From contig JAGXGE010000004.1 of NCBI GenBank assembly GCA_024637015.1, positions 186,001-250,000 on the forward strand: a stretch of 64,000 nt of DNA, given 5' to 3'. The notes beneath the pieces are model-generated. The model was not told the origin of the DNA and did no database searches. It saw nothing but the letters and a program-made list of their open reading frames with translations. Shown one piece after another: positions 28,807 to 36,973 of this stretch. The stretch is from Aequorivita sp. (GTDB taxonomy: Bacteria; Bacteroidota; Bacteroidia; Flavobacteriales; Flavobacteriaceae). The position numbers and the translations under genes were made by a program. Positions within the stretch are counted from its first letter, which is position 1. Each line of letters opens with the position of its first letter.

Positions 28807-29163
28807 GTGAAAAATGTTGAAAAACATATAAGTAGATTGCTGGTCTCGATTGCCATTTTGTTGGTATTCGGGAATGTAGCTTTTGCTGCGGAAACGACGG
28901 TTAATAATAAAGCCACTAAAATTTCTGCTTTACAGCATGATGACAACGGTAAGCCTTTTGTTTTTAATGAGGTTTCCATTAGCGAAGTTTCGCAAACGGT
29001 TTCGCAGAATGAATATTTAGGGCTGGATCTTTTTGGGACGCACTGTTCTAATCAGGATTTTTCGTTTGCCCGAATTTCTTCTTTATATAATTCTTCTTAT
29101 TCCTTAAAAGACAAACGGGAGCTCATCTTCCAGCATTTGTTTCCTTTCCATTTTTTTTGGTGA
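28807..29163 (+). CDS. Small secreted protein of unknown function
   Basis: A 118-residue protein starting with GTG. An ATG four bases earlier is in another frame and stops after five codons. It has a clear signal peptide (ISRLLVSIAILLVFGNVAFA, cleavage near AFA-AE). The mature part is short, has one Cys and ends with an aromatic-rich tail (FQHLFPFHFFW). I do not recognise the family. It has its own promoter and follows hemB by 45 bp. Confidence 0.6.
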   Translation: MKNVEKHISRLLVSIAILLVFGNVAFAAETTVNNKATKISALQHDDNGKPFVFNEVSISEVSQTVSQNEYLGLDLFGTHCSNQDFSFARISSLYNSSYSLKDKRELIFQHLFPFHFFW

Positions 29164-29248
29164 TTTTTTGATGATTTTTTAGCTGTGTTTGAATTGCTTT
29201 TTCAAACGCTTATTTATTCAAAATTATTCATCTTAAAAATTATTCATT

Positions 29249-29719
29249 ATGGAATTTAATGCATCCCTTGTGGGAATTATTATCACGGTATTAATGTTGG
29301 TGCCAGTAGCTTTTTTAATTATGAACTCAACTGGAAAAAACAACAAAGTTAAGAAGTCTGTTACGCAGCTTTCTCAAACCAATGGCATAAACTTAAAGAA
29401 CATTGATGTTATCGGCAATTGTGTGATTGGCGTTGATACTGTTTCAAAAAAGTTAGTTTATACTTCAAAAAGAAATCCTTCAGCAGACTTTAAAATTATA
29501 AATATAGAAGATGTGAAGGACTGTCGCGCAAAAAGCATCAAACAAACTGATAAAACCCTTGACTGGGTTGGTCTAGAGTTGGTTGAAAAAACTGGCAGAT
29601 GCGAAATACCTTTTTACAATGAGCACGATGAAAACGAACTTTCCAACGACCCATTTGTTTGTCTTCAAGACGCGAAACGTTGGGAAAACACATTGAGGCC
29701 GCTCTTGAAGGCTTCCTAA
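29249..29719 (+). CDS. Conserved-looking membrane-anchored hypothetical protein
   Basis: This 156-residue protein begins with one membrane helix (about residues 8-27), followed by a basic stretch and a soluble beta-rich domain of about 120 residues. That domain contains DVIGNCVIGVDTVSKKLVY and WVGLELVEKTGRCEIPFY. The layout suggests a PH-like or similar beta domain facing the cytoplasm, but this is inference. A strong terminator follows 11 bp after the stop, so it is probably transcribed alone. Confidence 0.68.
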   Translation: MEFNASLVGIIITVLMLVPVAFLIMNSTGKNNKVKKSVTQLSQTNGINLKNIDVIGNCVIGVDTVSKKLVYTSKRNPSADFKIINIEDVKDCRAKSIKQTDKTLDWVGLELVEKTGRCEIPFYNEHDENELSNDPFVCLQDAKRWENTLRPLLKAS

Positions 29720-29730
29720 AAAATCGTTTT

Positions 29731-29759
29731 AAAAAACCGCCCGATGTGGCGGTTTTTTT
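29731..29759 (+). terminator. Rho-independent terminator
   Basis: AAAAAACCGCC (29731-29741) pairs with GGCGGTTTTTT (29748-29758), followed by T. The loop contains an ATG at 29744, which shows that the long ORF from that codon is not the real start of the next gene. Confidence 0.88.
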
Positions 29760-29833
29760 ATGTAATTAACAAAGTGTTTCGACTAAAACAATTTGTAAAT
29801 CTTTATTTTAGGGGAAAATTATTTCAACCCACT

Positions 29834-30934
29834 ATGACCTTACTAATTGTTTATGCGGTACTTTCCATTTTCTTTTCATTTTTATGCTCCATTCTGGAAG
29901 CTGCGTTATTAAGTTTTACGCCAACGTATTTACGTGTAAAGACCCAAGAGGGAAAGGCGTATGGGAAGACTTTAACAAATTTTAAAAAAGATATAGACAA
30001 GCCGCTGATAGCGATATTGACGCTGAATACTATTGCGCACACTGTGGGCGCTATTTTGGTGGGAGTTGAGGCGGAGAAGTTACCTTATAAAGTGGAACTT
30101 TTTGGAATGAACATTGTTGGGGTTGTTTCCGCAATAATGACGATGCTTATTTTGGTAATTTCAGAAATAATACCCAAAACAATTGGTGCTACCTATTGGA
30201 AAAAGCTGGGGTCGTTTACGGCTACTTTTTTAAATGTGATAATTTTTCCATTGAAATATACTGGACTACTTTGGCTGTTGATGCTGATTACACGTTTGGT
30301 GGGGAAATCTGCCCATGTAAGCACAATGAGCCGCGAAGAATTTATGGCCATAACCGATGCTGCCGAGGAAGAGGGTGTTTTTGAGGAAAGCGAGACTACG
30401 GTAATTAAAAACCTTTTGGTTTTTAAAAGCGTACAGGCAAAAGATGTAATGACGCCGTTTACGGTTGTTACGCTTGAGGATGAAACCAAAAGCCTTGATC
30501 AATTTCACCAGAACCATAAAAGCTTACGATTTTCACGAATTCCAGTATATAAGAACAAGACGCATAACATTACTGGTTTTGTGCTTCGTGACGATGTGCT
30601 GGAGGAAATTGTGGAAAAGAGGGGCGATAAACTGCTGAGTGACCTGAAGCGTGAGATTTTTGTGGTTTCGGCGGAAAAGCCTATTCCAGATCTTTTTGAA
30701 ACGTTTATAAAACAAAGGGTGCATATTGCTTCCGTAGTGGATGATTTTGGGAACACCATTGGCGTGGTAACTATGGAAGATATTATAGAAACCCTCTTGG
30801 GTCTTGAAATTATGGACGAGAGCGATAACGTTGAAGACATGCAACTGCAAGCCAGAAAGAATTGGGAATTGCGAGCAAAACGTATGGGAATAAAGTTAAA
30901 TAACAATATTGAAATTGAGCGGGACGAGGAATAG
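29834..30934 (+). CDS. CNNM/CorB-type membrane protein with CBS domains
   Basis: From ATG 29834 the protein has 366 residues. It starts with a hydrophobic helix (TLLIVYAVLSIFFSFLCSIL) typical of the CNNM/DUF21 transporter domain (residues 1-170, about four helices). Two CBS motifs follow (about 190-310): KDVMTPFTVVTLEDE and VVDDFGNTIGVVTMEDI. The usual C-terminal CorC_HlyC domain is missing. CNNM/CorB proteins are linked to Mg2+ or Co2+ efflux. The in-frame ATG at 29744 is rejected because it lies in the loop of the upstream terminator. Confidence 0.85.
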   Translation: MTLLIVYAVLSIFFSFLCSILEAALLSFTPTYLRVKTQEGKAYGKTLTNFKKDIDKPLIAILTLNTIAHTVGAILVGVEAEKLPYKVELFGMNIVGVVSAIMTMLILVISEIIPKTIGATYWKKLGSFTATFLNVIIFPLKYTGLLWLLMLITRLVGKSAHVSTMSREEFMAITDAAEEEGVFEESETTVIKNLLVFKSVQAKDVMTPFTVVTLEDETKSLDQFHQNHKSLRFSRIPVYKNKTHNITGFVLRDDVLEEIVEKRGDKLLSDLKREIFVVSAEKPIPDLFETFIKQRVHIASVVDDFGNTIGVVTMEDIIETLLGLEIMDESDNVEDMQLQARKNWELRAKRMGIKLNNNIEIERDEE

Positions 30935-31022
30935 CTCAATGTATCACGATTATGAAGATACCTCGATCGAAACGCTAATGCTTCGGTTCCATGAAGCTTT
31001 TGAACTTAATGGACGTGCTATA

Positions 31023-32489
31023 TTAAGCAGCACTCATTAAATTGATGTTTTTTAAGATTGTATTGAGAAATTGGGAAACCACATACGGTTTCACAATTAT
31101 GTCGTTCATCCCTGAATCAAAAATTGCATTTCGAATCTCATCAATTTCGACAGCCGTAAAGGCTACGATGGGTGTCGTGGTATTAAAGGTTCTGATAGAT
31201 CTTGTTGCCTCTATACCATCAATATTGGGCATATGTACATCCATCAAAATCAGGTCGTATTTGTATTTTTGGGTTTGTGCGATTGCTTCGGCACCATCAT
31301 CAGCAAAACTGCATTTAAAGTTCCTTCTCTCCAGTATTTTTTGCGTTACTTTTTGGTTTATTTTGTTATCGTCCACAATTAATATGTGCATATTCTTAAA
31401 AGGAATATTTGAATAATCAGGTTCGGGAAGGGTATTACTGGTGTCTGAATCTTTTTGAAGATCCAACTCAAAATAAAACAAGGATCCTTGTCCAGTGTCA
31501 CTCAAAAGTTTTATTTCACTATTGAAAAGGGCCAGTAGTTTTTTAACTATTGTGAGGCCAAGTCCTGTACCTTGGTAGTTGTGGTTACGTTTTTCAACCT
31601 GTGAAAATTCTTCAAAAATGGATTCTTGTTTTTCTTTGGGTATTCCAATACCATTGTCTATAATTGAAAATTTGATTCGCAAATGGTCATTCTTCAGTTT
31701 TTCCAATAATTCTATTTTGATACGAATGGTGCCGTTCTGGTTAAATTTTATAGCATTTCCAATTAAATTCATCATTATCTGCGAAAGTTTCACAGAATCT
31801 CCAAGCAATTTTAGTGGAATGGACTCATCAATTTCAAGTGTTAATTTATTGTTTTTGTGTTCTAAACTCAACATGAATGTTTTTTGTACGTTTTCTAAAA
31901 GCTCTCTAAGATTAAAAGGGGCATTTTCAAGTGACATACTTGAAGTTTCAGACTTGTTGAGCGTCAATACATCATTAATGAGTGCCAACAGATAATCTGC
32001 GGAAAATTTAAGAGATTTCAAGTCTTCTTGATGTGATTTTAATTTTTCGTCTTCCAATAAAATAGAGGAAAGACCAATAACCCCATATAAGGGTGTCCTC
32101 AATTCGTGGCTTATGGATGAAAAAAACTGTGTTTTGAGTTTTGAAAGTTGGAGCGCCTCTTCATTGGCTTTCAAGAGTGCTGTGTTTTTTTCGGTAAGTG
32201 ATTGTATGTATTTTTTTTTCGATTTGTAGAAAAGATAAAATAAAACCAGCGCTATAACAAACAGGAGACTTGACGCAATTAAAAACAGGGTAAGCAAGGA
32301 TGATTTTTTGTCTAATTCCTGCGTATAAAATACAGTTGTTTCATTTTCCAATGCGGATTCCGTTTCTGCATCATAAAAAGTTATCGTACCATTGAGGTCG
32401 GCAGCAGCAATAGCGGCTTGAAAACACACCGAAAAAAAACAAAGGAAACTTAAGAGATGGAGGAAAAAAATATTTTTTCGGACAATCAT
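31023..32489 (-). CDS. Hybrid sensor histidine kinase/response regulator with a very short sensor
   Basis: A 488-residue protein with a signal peptide (about residues 1-28), a periplasmic segment of only about 33 residues, and a membrane helix near 63-88. A HisKA domain follows with His128 in SSISHELRTPLYG. The HATPase has N box MNLIGNAIKFN and G boxes DNGIGIPKE and GTGLGLTI. A C-terminal receiver domain has Asp417 in LILMDVHMPN. Relatives usually carry TPR repeats in the sensor. Here that part seems deleted, leaving little to bind a ligand. No separate partner gene is adjacent. Confidence 0.88.
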   Translation of the reverse strand: MIVRKNIFFLHLLSFLCFFSVCFQAAIAAADLNGTITFYDAETESALENETTVFYTQELDKKSSLLTLFLIASSLLFVIALVLFYLFYKSKKKYIQSLTEKNTALLKANEEALQLSKLKTQFFSSISHELRTPLYGVIGLSSILLEDEKLKSHQEDLKSLKFSADYLLALINDVLTLNKSETSSMSLENAPFNLRELLENVQKTFMLSLEHKNNKLTLEIDESIPLKLLGDSVKLSQIMMNLIGNAIKFNQNGTIRIKIELLEKLKNDHLRIKFSIIDNGIGIPKEKQESIFEEFSQVEKRNHNYQGTGLGLTIVKKLLALFNSEIKLLSDTGQGSLFYFELDLQKDSDTSNTLPEPDYSNIPFKNMHILIVDDNKINQKVTQKILERRNFKCSFADDGAEAIAQTQKYKYDLILMDVHMPNIDGIEATRSIRTFNTTTPIVAFTAVEIDEIRNAIFDSGMNDIIVKPYVVSQFLNTILKNINLMSAA

Positions 32490-32595
32490 AAGATAATTAG
32501 GTTTACCAAATTTACTATTAAAATTTGAAATTTAAAAAATTATCTTTCCTGCCGTGAGATGATAAAATTTTAACAAATTCTGTACCTTAGTAAAT

Positions 32596-33072
32596 ATGCA
32601 AACATATTATTTAAAAACTGAAATAGGTTCGCTGGAAATAAAGGGAGACCACGATGGGCTCAAATCTGTCTTGTTTGTAAATACGGCCGATGAAATAGAT
32701 AAAAACGAAATTCCTGAAGTTTTAAAGGAACCCGTAAACCAGCTTAAAGACTATTTTAATGGCAAAAGAACCCGTTTTACCCTAAAACTTTCCCCGGAAG
32801 GAACTGATTTTCAGAGGCGGGTTTGGAAGCAATTGCAAGAAATACCCTATGGAAAAACGACTAACTATCAACAAATGGCGAACAAACTTGGTGATCCAAA
32901 AGTGATTCGGGCAGCGGCTTCGGCCAATGGGAAGAACCCAATTTCTATAATTATTCCTTGCCATCGTGTAATTGGCAGCGATGGTTCGCTTACGGGTTAC
33001 GCTGGTGGACTTCACCGTAAAAAGTGGTTGTTGGAGTTTGAAAGCCCATCGCCGCAGCAATCTTTGTTTTAG
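32596..33072 (+). CDS. ogt: Methylated-DNA-[protein]-cysteine S-methyltransferase
   Basis: This suicide repair enzyme moves the alkyl group from O6-alkylguanine to its own cysteine. The 158-residue protein has the active-site motif IIPCHRVIGSDGSLTGYAGG with acceptor Cys122 in PCHR. The helix-turn-helix contact region is PYGKTTNYQQMANKLG. Length and layout match Ogt/MGMT without an Ada domain. The serine hydrolase gene starts on the base after its stop codon. Confidence 0.93.
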   Translation: MQTYYLKTEIGSLEIKGDHDGLKSVLFVNTADEIDKNEIPEVLKEPVNQLKDYFNGKRTRFTLKLSPEGTDFQRRVWKQLQEIPYGKTTNYQQMANKLGDPKVIRAAASANGKNPISIIIPCHRVIGSDGSLTGYAGGLHRKKWLLEFESPSPQQSLF

Positions 33073-34218
33073 ATGAAAAGAGTTAAGAAATTCTTCAAGT
33101 GGATTTTTATATTGTTGGTTGTTTCTGTAATTGGACTTTACATTACAGGCTACGGCTATATTTTGAAAGGCATTTGGGTGGTTTATCTTCACGGTCACAC
33201 CACTGCCTATATTGACGATTTTGAATATTTTGAAACTGAAGAAGTTCCTGCGAGTACGGACCCGCAACCTTGGCCCATTCATAAAGATTACAACACCGTT
33301 GAAGCAACCCAAGCGCTTTCTGAAATGAACGAAACTCTCGGGACAGTTGCTTTTTTGATCATAAAGAATGACAGCATTTGGTATGAAAAATATTTTGATG
33401 GTTTTGGAAAAAACTCACAAACCAATTCTTTTTCAATGGCGAAGAGCATTACCTCGTCTCTGCTAGGGAAAGCAATTGATGATGGATTCATTAAAAGTTT
33501 AGATCAGCCTGTGGGCGATTTTTATCCTCAGTATGCTGGAACCGGTTTGACTGTCGGCGATCTTTCATCGATGGCTTCAGGACTGGATTGGAATGAGTCG
33601 TATTTCAATCCATTTGGAATGACGGCGAGGGCCTATTATGATAGTGATTTGGCTGAAATAATTTTAAAACTTAAAGTGGTCGATACGCCCGGGGTGTGCT
33701 ACAAATATTTAAGCGGAAACACGGAACTTTTAGCGATGGTCATTCAGAAAGCTACGAAGAAGCAGTTGGCGGATTATTTATATGAAAGTTTTTGGAACCC
33801 TATGGGTGGGGAGAATCCTGCTATTTGGCAGGTTGATGATAAAAAAAATAGCTTGGTAAAAGCGTATTGCTGTATTGGCAGCAACGCCAGGGATTTTGCG
33901 CGATTTGGAAAATTGTATAAGGATTATGGTAAATGGAGCGGCCAACAAATTTTAGATTCCGCTTTTGTGGCAAAATCCATTACGCCCCGTTTTGCGGAAA
34001 GTCCTCAATACGGTTACGGTTTTTGGCTGAGCGATTATCTTGGGAAACATATATTTGTTATGCGAGGCATTTTAGGGCAGTATGTTATTACAATTCCTGA
34101 AGACAACCTTATTATTGTACGCTTAGGTGAACAACGCGGCTTACATACTTGTAAACCTTTTACTGAAGACTTCTTCACATATATTCATGAAGTATATAAA
34201 ATGCTGAGGGACAATTAA
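33073..34218 (+). CDS. Beta-lactamase-fold serine hydrolase
   Basis: A 381-residue protein of the class C beta-lactamase/DD-peptidase fold. It has one N-terminal hydrophobic anchor (about residues 9-28), the nucleophile motif S-x-x-K at Ser121-Lys124 (FSMAKS), and the second motif region YLSGNTELLAMVI, where YxN is expected. The C-terminal part has a GYGFWLSDYLG segment. Substrates in this family range from peptides to esters and cannot be told here. A diverged copy of its last 13 codons lies 2.7 kb downstream at 36887. Confidence 0.85.
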   Translation: MKRVKKFFKWIFILLVVSVIGLYITGYGYILKGIWVVYLHGHTTAYIDDFEYFETEEVPASTDPQPWPIHKDYNTVEATQALSEMNETLGTVAFLIIKNDSIWYEKYFDGFGKNSQTNSFSMAKSITSSLLGKAIDDGFIKSLDQPVGDFYPQYAGTGLTVGDLSSMASGLDWNESYFNPFGMTARAYYDSDLAEIILKLKVVDTPGVCYKYLSGNTELLAMVIQKATKKQLADYLYESFWNPMGGENPAIWQVDDKKNSLVKAYCCIGSNARDFARFGKLYKDYGKWSGQQILDSAFVAKSITPRFAESPQYGYGFWLSDYLGKHIFVMRGILGQYVITIPEDNLIIVRLGEQRGLHTCKPFTEDFFTYIHEVYKMLRDN

Positions 34219-34224
34219 TGATTT
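34180..34224 (+). repeat. Left copy of a diverged 45-bp direct repeat
   Basis: The 3' end of the serine hydrolase gene plus six bases beyond it (34180-34224) recurs at 36887-36931 with several substitutions. Both copies end with the identical 14-mer ACAATTAATGATTT, at 34211-34224 and 36918-36931. The repeats bracket the region of gene fragments. Confidence 0.75.
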
Positions 34225-34449
34225 GAAAACGCACCACCAAAAGTAAGCAAGGTCTTTTTTTCTTCTTTTAGCAGCCATTAAATTGTATTTAAGTTTTCTA
34301 AACTTATTTCCCGAAACGACCGAATGAATTTCATCTTCTCGTTTAAGACATAGCAGTATCTCTTTATTTTCCAACCCTTTATTTGAAATGGAGTGAATAC
34401 TTTGATTATTGACCTCCATACTTAAACCTAAACTATTATAATTAATCAA
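34219..34449 (-). pseudogene. 5' fragment of an ACC-deaminase/D-cysteine-desulfhydrase-like gene, frameshifted
   Basis: From ATG 34449 the minus-strand frame reads like the N-terminus of a PLP-dependent ACC-deaminase-family enzyme: LKREDEIHSVVSGNKFRKLK includes the conserved K of the cofactor region. At an A7 tract (T7 on the plus strand, 34255-34261) the frame shifts by one base. The continued family sequence KKTLLTFGGAFSNH is then found in another frame. The gene breaks off at the serine hydrolase end, so about three quarters is missing. A 102-residue ORF through this region is an artefact of the frameshift. Confidence 0.82.
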
Positions 34450-34546
34450 TTTGCATCTATTTTTGTTTAATATCTTATGAAATGTTAAATAAAACTATAT
34501 TTTATCGATGATATATGCTTTTCGTAGATTTTGAGAGGAATTATAT

Positions 34547-34554
34547 TATATTTG
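34547..34554 (+). promoter_or_regulatory. Promoter -7 box of the fibre protein gene
   Basis: TATATTTG matches the TAnnTTTG consensus and lies 38 bases before ATG 34593. A TTTTG at 34529-34533 is too close (13-bp spacer) to be a normal -33 element. Confidence 0.4.
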
Positions 34555-34592
34555 CCGCCTAAATCATAAATGATAATTAGAAAATTCCCCCA

Positions 34593-36347
34593 ATGAAATA
34601 TTTATTTAATGAAAGAGCAGCAATTTTCTTTCTTTTTTTCAGCATATTCGCGACTACCCAAACCTTTTCGCAAGTTGGAATAGGAACAACGAGTCCCAAT
34701 CCAAGCGCAATGTTAGATATCACGTCTACTCAAACAGGTATATTAATTCCTCGAATGACTCAAGCGCAAAGAAACGCCATAACAGTGAACGCTGCCACTA
34801 CAGGTTTGCTTATTTACCAAACAGATAATACTCCAGGTTTTTATTTCTACAATGGAACTTCTTGGACCACGTTTTCTGGAAGCGTGGACAATGATTGGAC
34901 TATTAATGGCAATGATATGTATAATGCAAATTCAGGTAAAGTAGGAGTAGGAACCACAACTCCTCAAGCAAAATTACATGTTGAAGCGATTACTCTCGGT
35001 TTTTTTAACGATGGTTTTGAAGACAATACATTAGCGCCATTTACAAGTACTGATTGGTTTGTAACATCAATAGCTGCAGAAGTGAAAACAGGTGCTAAAG
35101 CCGCTTCTTCTGGTGTTATTGGTAATAATGGAACTTCCTTTATGCAATATACAGCAACTGTTCCAACAGGAGGCGCATCACTATCTTTTGCATATGGTGT
35201 ATCCAGTGAGGCAAATTTCGATTTTTTTAGATTTTATATTGATGGTGTACAACAAATACAGCAATCAGGTATTGTTGGTTACACGACAGCTACGTTTAAC
35301 CTAACAGCTGGTTCACGAATTCTGCGTTGGGAGTATAAAAAAGATGTTTCAAATGCTGTTGGAAGTGATAAAGCGTATGTTGATGATGTTATGATTGCTC
35401 CAACCAATTCAGAATCAGCAATAAGAATTGTGGACGGGCGGCAGGCCGCTGGAAAAGTTCTAACCTCAGATGCGAATGGAAGTGCTTCTTGGCAAACACC
35501 TACTACTGACAATGATTGGACCGTGGCTGGCAATGATATGTATAGTGCAAATTCAGGTAATGTGGGGGTAGGTACCACAAGTCCTACTCATGAATTGCAT
35601 GTAGAACACAACGAAGATAACGCAGGTGTAATGAAAATTCAAAATAATACTGATGGCGGTTTTGCTGGAATTTATTTTTATCAAAACACTAATTATAAAG
35701 GACACATTGGCTATGTAAATACTGGAGGCGCTTCAACCTTTGGAGGAAAAGGAGCTTTTCAAATTGCTGCTGGGAATAGAGCTTTTGTAATTAGTACTAA
35801 TGGTACAAGCGAACTTTATAGTGAAAGTTTAAGAATTACAACAGACAAAAAATTAAGAATTTTCAGCAATATCAACACAAATTATTGGGATACTTATGTA
35901 AATACAGCTAATGGTAATGGACCTGCAGGTACCCCGAGTACTAATGATTATTTGTTTTCTTATAATGGTACTTTAAAATCTTACATAAAAAGCGCTGATG
36001 GAGCCTATCAAACGCCTTCAGATAGGAGACTTAAAGATAATATTTCTCCTTTAGAGCCTAATACTTTAGAAAAGGTTTTAGCGTTAAACCCCGTTAATTA
36101 TCATTATAAAACGGACGAATCCAAACTAAAACAAAATGGATTTATAGCACAAGAAGTACAAGAGTTATTTCCAGAAATTGTAGATGAGATAAATGGCTAT
36201 TTAAGCTTGAATTATGATGCCTTTGGAGTGCTTGCAATAAAAGCTATCCAAGAACAACAAAAGACAATTATGCAACAAGAAGAAAGAATCAATCATTTAG
36301 AAAATGAAATTTTAGTGATTAAAAAAATGTTGTTAAATAAAAAATAA
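34593..36347 (+). CDS. Secreted fibre protein with S74 intramolecular chaperone domain
   Basis: A 584-residue protein with a signal peptide ending TFSQ. It opens with the common flavobacterial pattern VGIGTTSPNPSAMLDITST. Two copies of a DNDWT...GNDMY.ANSG.VGVGTT unit flank a jelly-roll-like segment. The C-terminal ~110 residues are a Peptidase_S74 trimerising chaperone: SDRRLKDNISPLEP gives the Ser476/Lys481 pair at the five-residue spacing of phage endosialidases, and a coiled coil ends the protein. It probably forms a surface trimer after self-cleavage before Ser476. It is the only intact gene inside the fragment region. Confidence 0.82.
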   Translation: MKYLFNERAAIFFLFFSIFATTQTFSQVGIGTTSPNPSAMLDITSTQTGILIPRMTQAQRNAITVNAATTGLLIYQTDNTPGFYFYNGTSWTTFSGSVDNDWTINGNDMYNANSGKVGVGTTTPQAKLHVEAITLGFFNDGFEDNTLAPFTSTDWFVTSIAAEVKTGAKAASSGVIGNNGTSFMQYTATVPTGGASLSFAYGVSSEANFDFFRFYIDGVQQIQQSGIVGYTTATFNLTAGSRILRWEYKKDVSNAVGSDKAYVDDVMIAPTNSESAIRIVDGRQAAGKVLTSDANGSASWQTPTTDNDWTVAGNDMYSANSGNVGVGTTSPTHELHVEHNEDNAGVMKIQNNTDGGFAGIYFYQNTNYKGHIGYVNTGGASTFGGKGAFQIAAGNRAFVISTNGTSELYSESLRITTDKKLRIFSNINTNYWDTYVNTANGNGPAGTPSTNDYLFSYNGTLKSYIKSADGAYQTPSDRRLKDNISPLEPNTLEKVLALNPVNYHYKTDESKLKQNGFIAQEVQELFPEIVDEINGYLSLNYDAFGVLAIKAIQEQQKTIMQQEERINHLENEILVIKKMLLNKK

Positions 36348-36362
36348 GTCACAAAAACTTAT

Positions 36363-36605
36363 TTATAGATACTTTAAACACTTCCAAAACGACCTTGATT
36401 TTAAATAATCAAGGTCGTTTTCATTTATATAAGCTTCACGTTCAAACGAAATGTTTCGATACGCTTTATTCCAGTTTTTATATTGCATTAAGCGCACTAT
36501 AAATTCAATGCTATAAAACAAATAAAAAAATGCGACAAGTAATTCAATTTGTTGTCTTAAATGTATGGTCTCATGATTGATCAAAACACGAATACAGCAA
36601 AAAAA
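36363..36605 (-). pseudogene. 3' fragment of a conserved flavobacterial zincin-like hypothetical gene
   Basis: The minus-strand frame reads VLINHETIHLRQQIELL, with an HExxH-like core HETIH, then AYRNISFEREAYINENDLDYLK. I recognise this as the C-terminal half of a conserved hypothetical family of Flavobacteriaceae. The expected N-terminal part is missing: the frame is closed by TAG at 36606-36608 and the only possible start is TTG at 36584. It runs head-to-head with the hutU fragment. Confidence 0.7.
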
Positions 36606-36608
36606 CTA

Positions 36609-36884
36609 ATGTTAGAACATAATAAATCATTTAAAGAACAGATTTTAGAAGGAATTCCTTTAGAGTTACCACAACCCAAAGCACGTGATACTTCTATAAA
36701 TCACGCGCCAAAACGCAAAGCCATCCTTTCTAAAGAAGTAGAAAAACTAGCCCTACGTAATGCGTTAAGATATTTTGATAAAAAACAGCATTCCATTTTA
36801 ATAAAAGAGTTTAAAGAGGAGTTAGGCAGTTACGGACGTATATACATGTATCGTTTTCGCCCAGAGTAAAAGATGTATGCGAGA
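36609..36884 (+). pseudogene. hutU: 5' fragment of urocanate hydratase gene
   Basis: From ATG 36609 the product matches the start of urocanate hydratase (histidine degradation): FKEQILEGIPLELP, then INHAPKRKAILS, LALRNALRYF and YGRIYMYRFRP. The conserved Tyr that should follow is a TAA stop at 36867-36869. The next codons still read KMYAR before homology ends. About 85% of the enzyme is absent, so it cannot be functional. Confidence 0.85.
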
Positions 36885-36886
36885 CT

Positions 36887-36931
36887 AATATTAATGAAGT
36901 GTATAAAATGTTGAAGTACAATTAATGATTT
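36887..36931 (+). repeat. Right copy of the 45-bp repeat: remnant of a serine hydrolase 3' end
   Basis: Thirteen codons (NINEVYKMLKYN plus stop, 36887-36925) align with the C-terminus of the serine hydrolase (YIHEVYKMLRDN plus stop), and the match continues to ACAATTAATGATTT. The divergence shows the duplication is not recent. It joins directly to the broken hutU fragment. Confidence 0.75.
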
Positions 36932-36973
36932 TTTTGTACATTTAAATCTCTCCCCGCTTAAAATTTCCATGCG

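Noticed and set aside
29744-29833. N-terminal extension of the CNNM gene from ATG 29744
   Set aside because: The ATG lies in the loop of a Rho-independent terminator, and the added residues precede the expected first membrane helix.
34141-34449. A 102-codon minus-strand ORF read as one protein
   Set aside because: Its first part is the start of an ACC-deaminase-like enzyme, but after the A7 tract the frame is wrong and overlaps the serine hydrolase gene. It is annotated as a pseudogene fragment.
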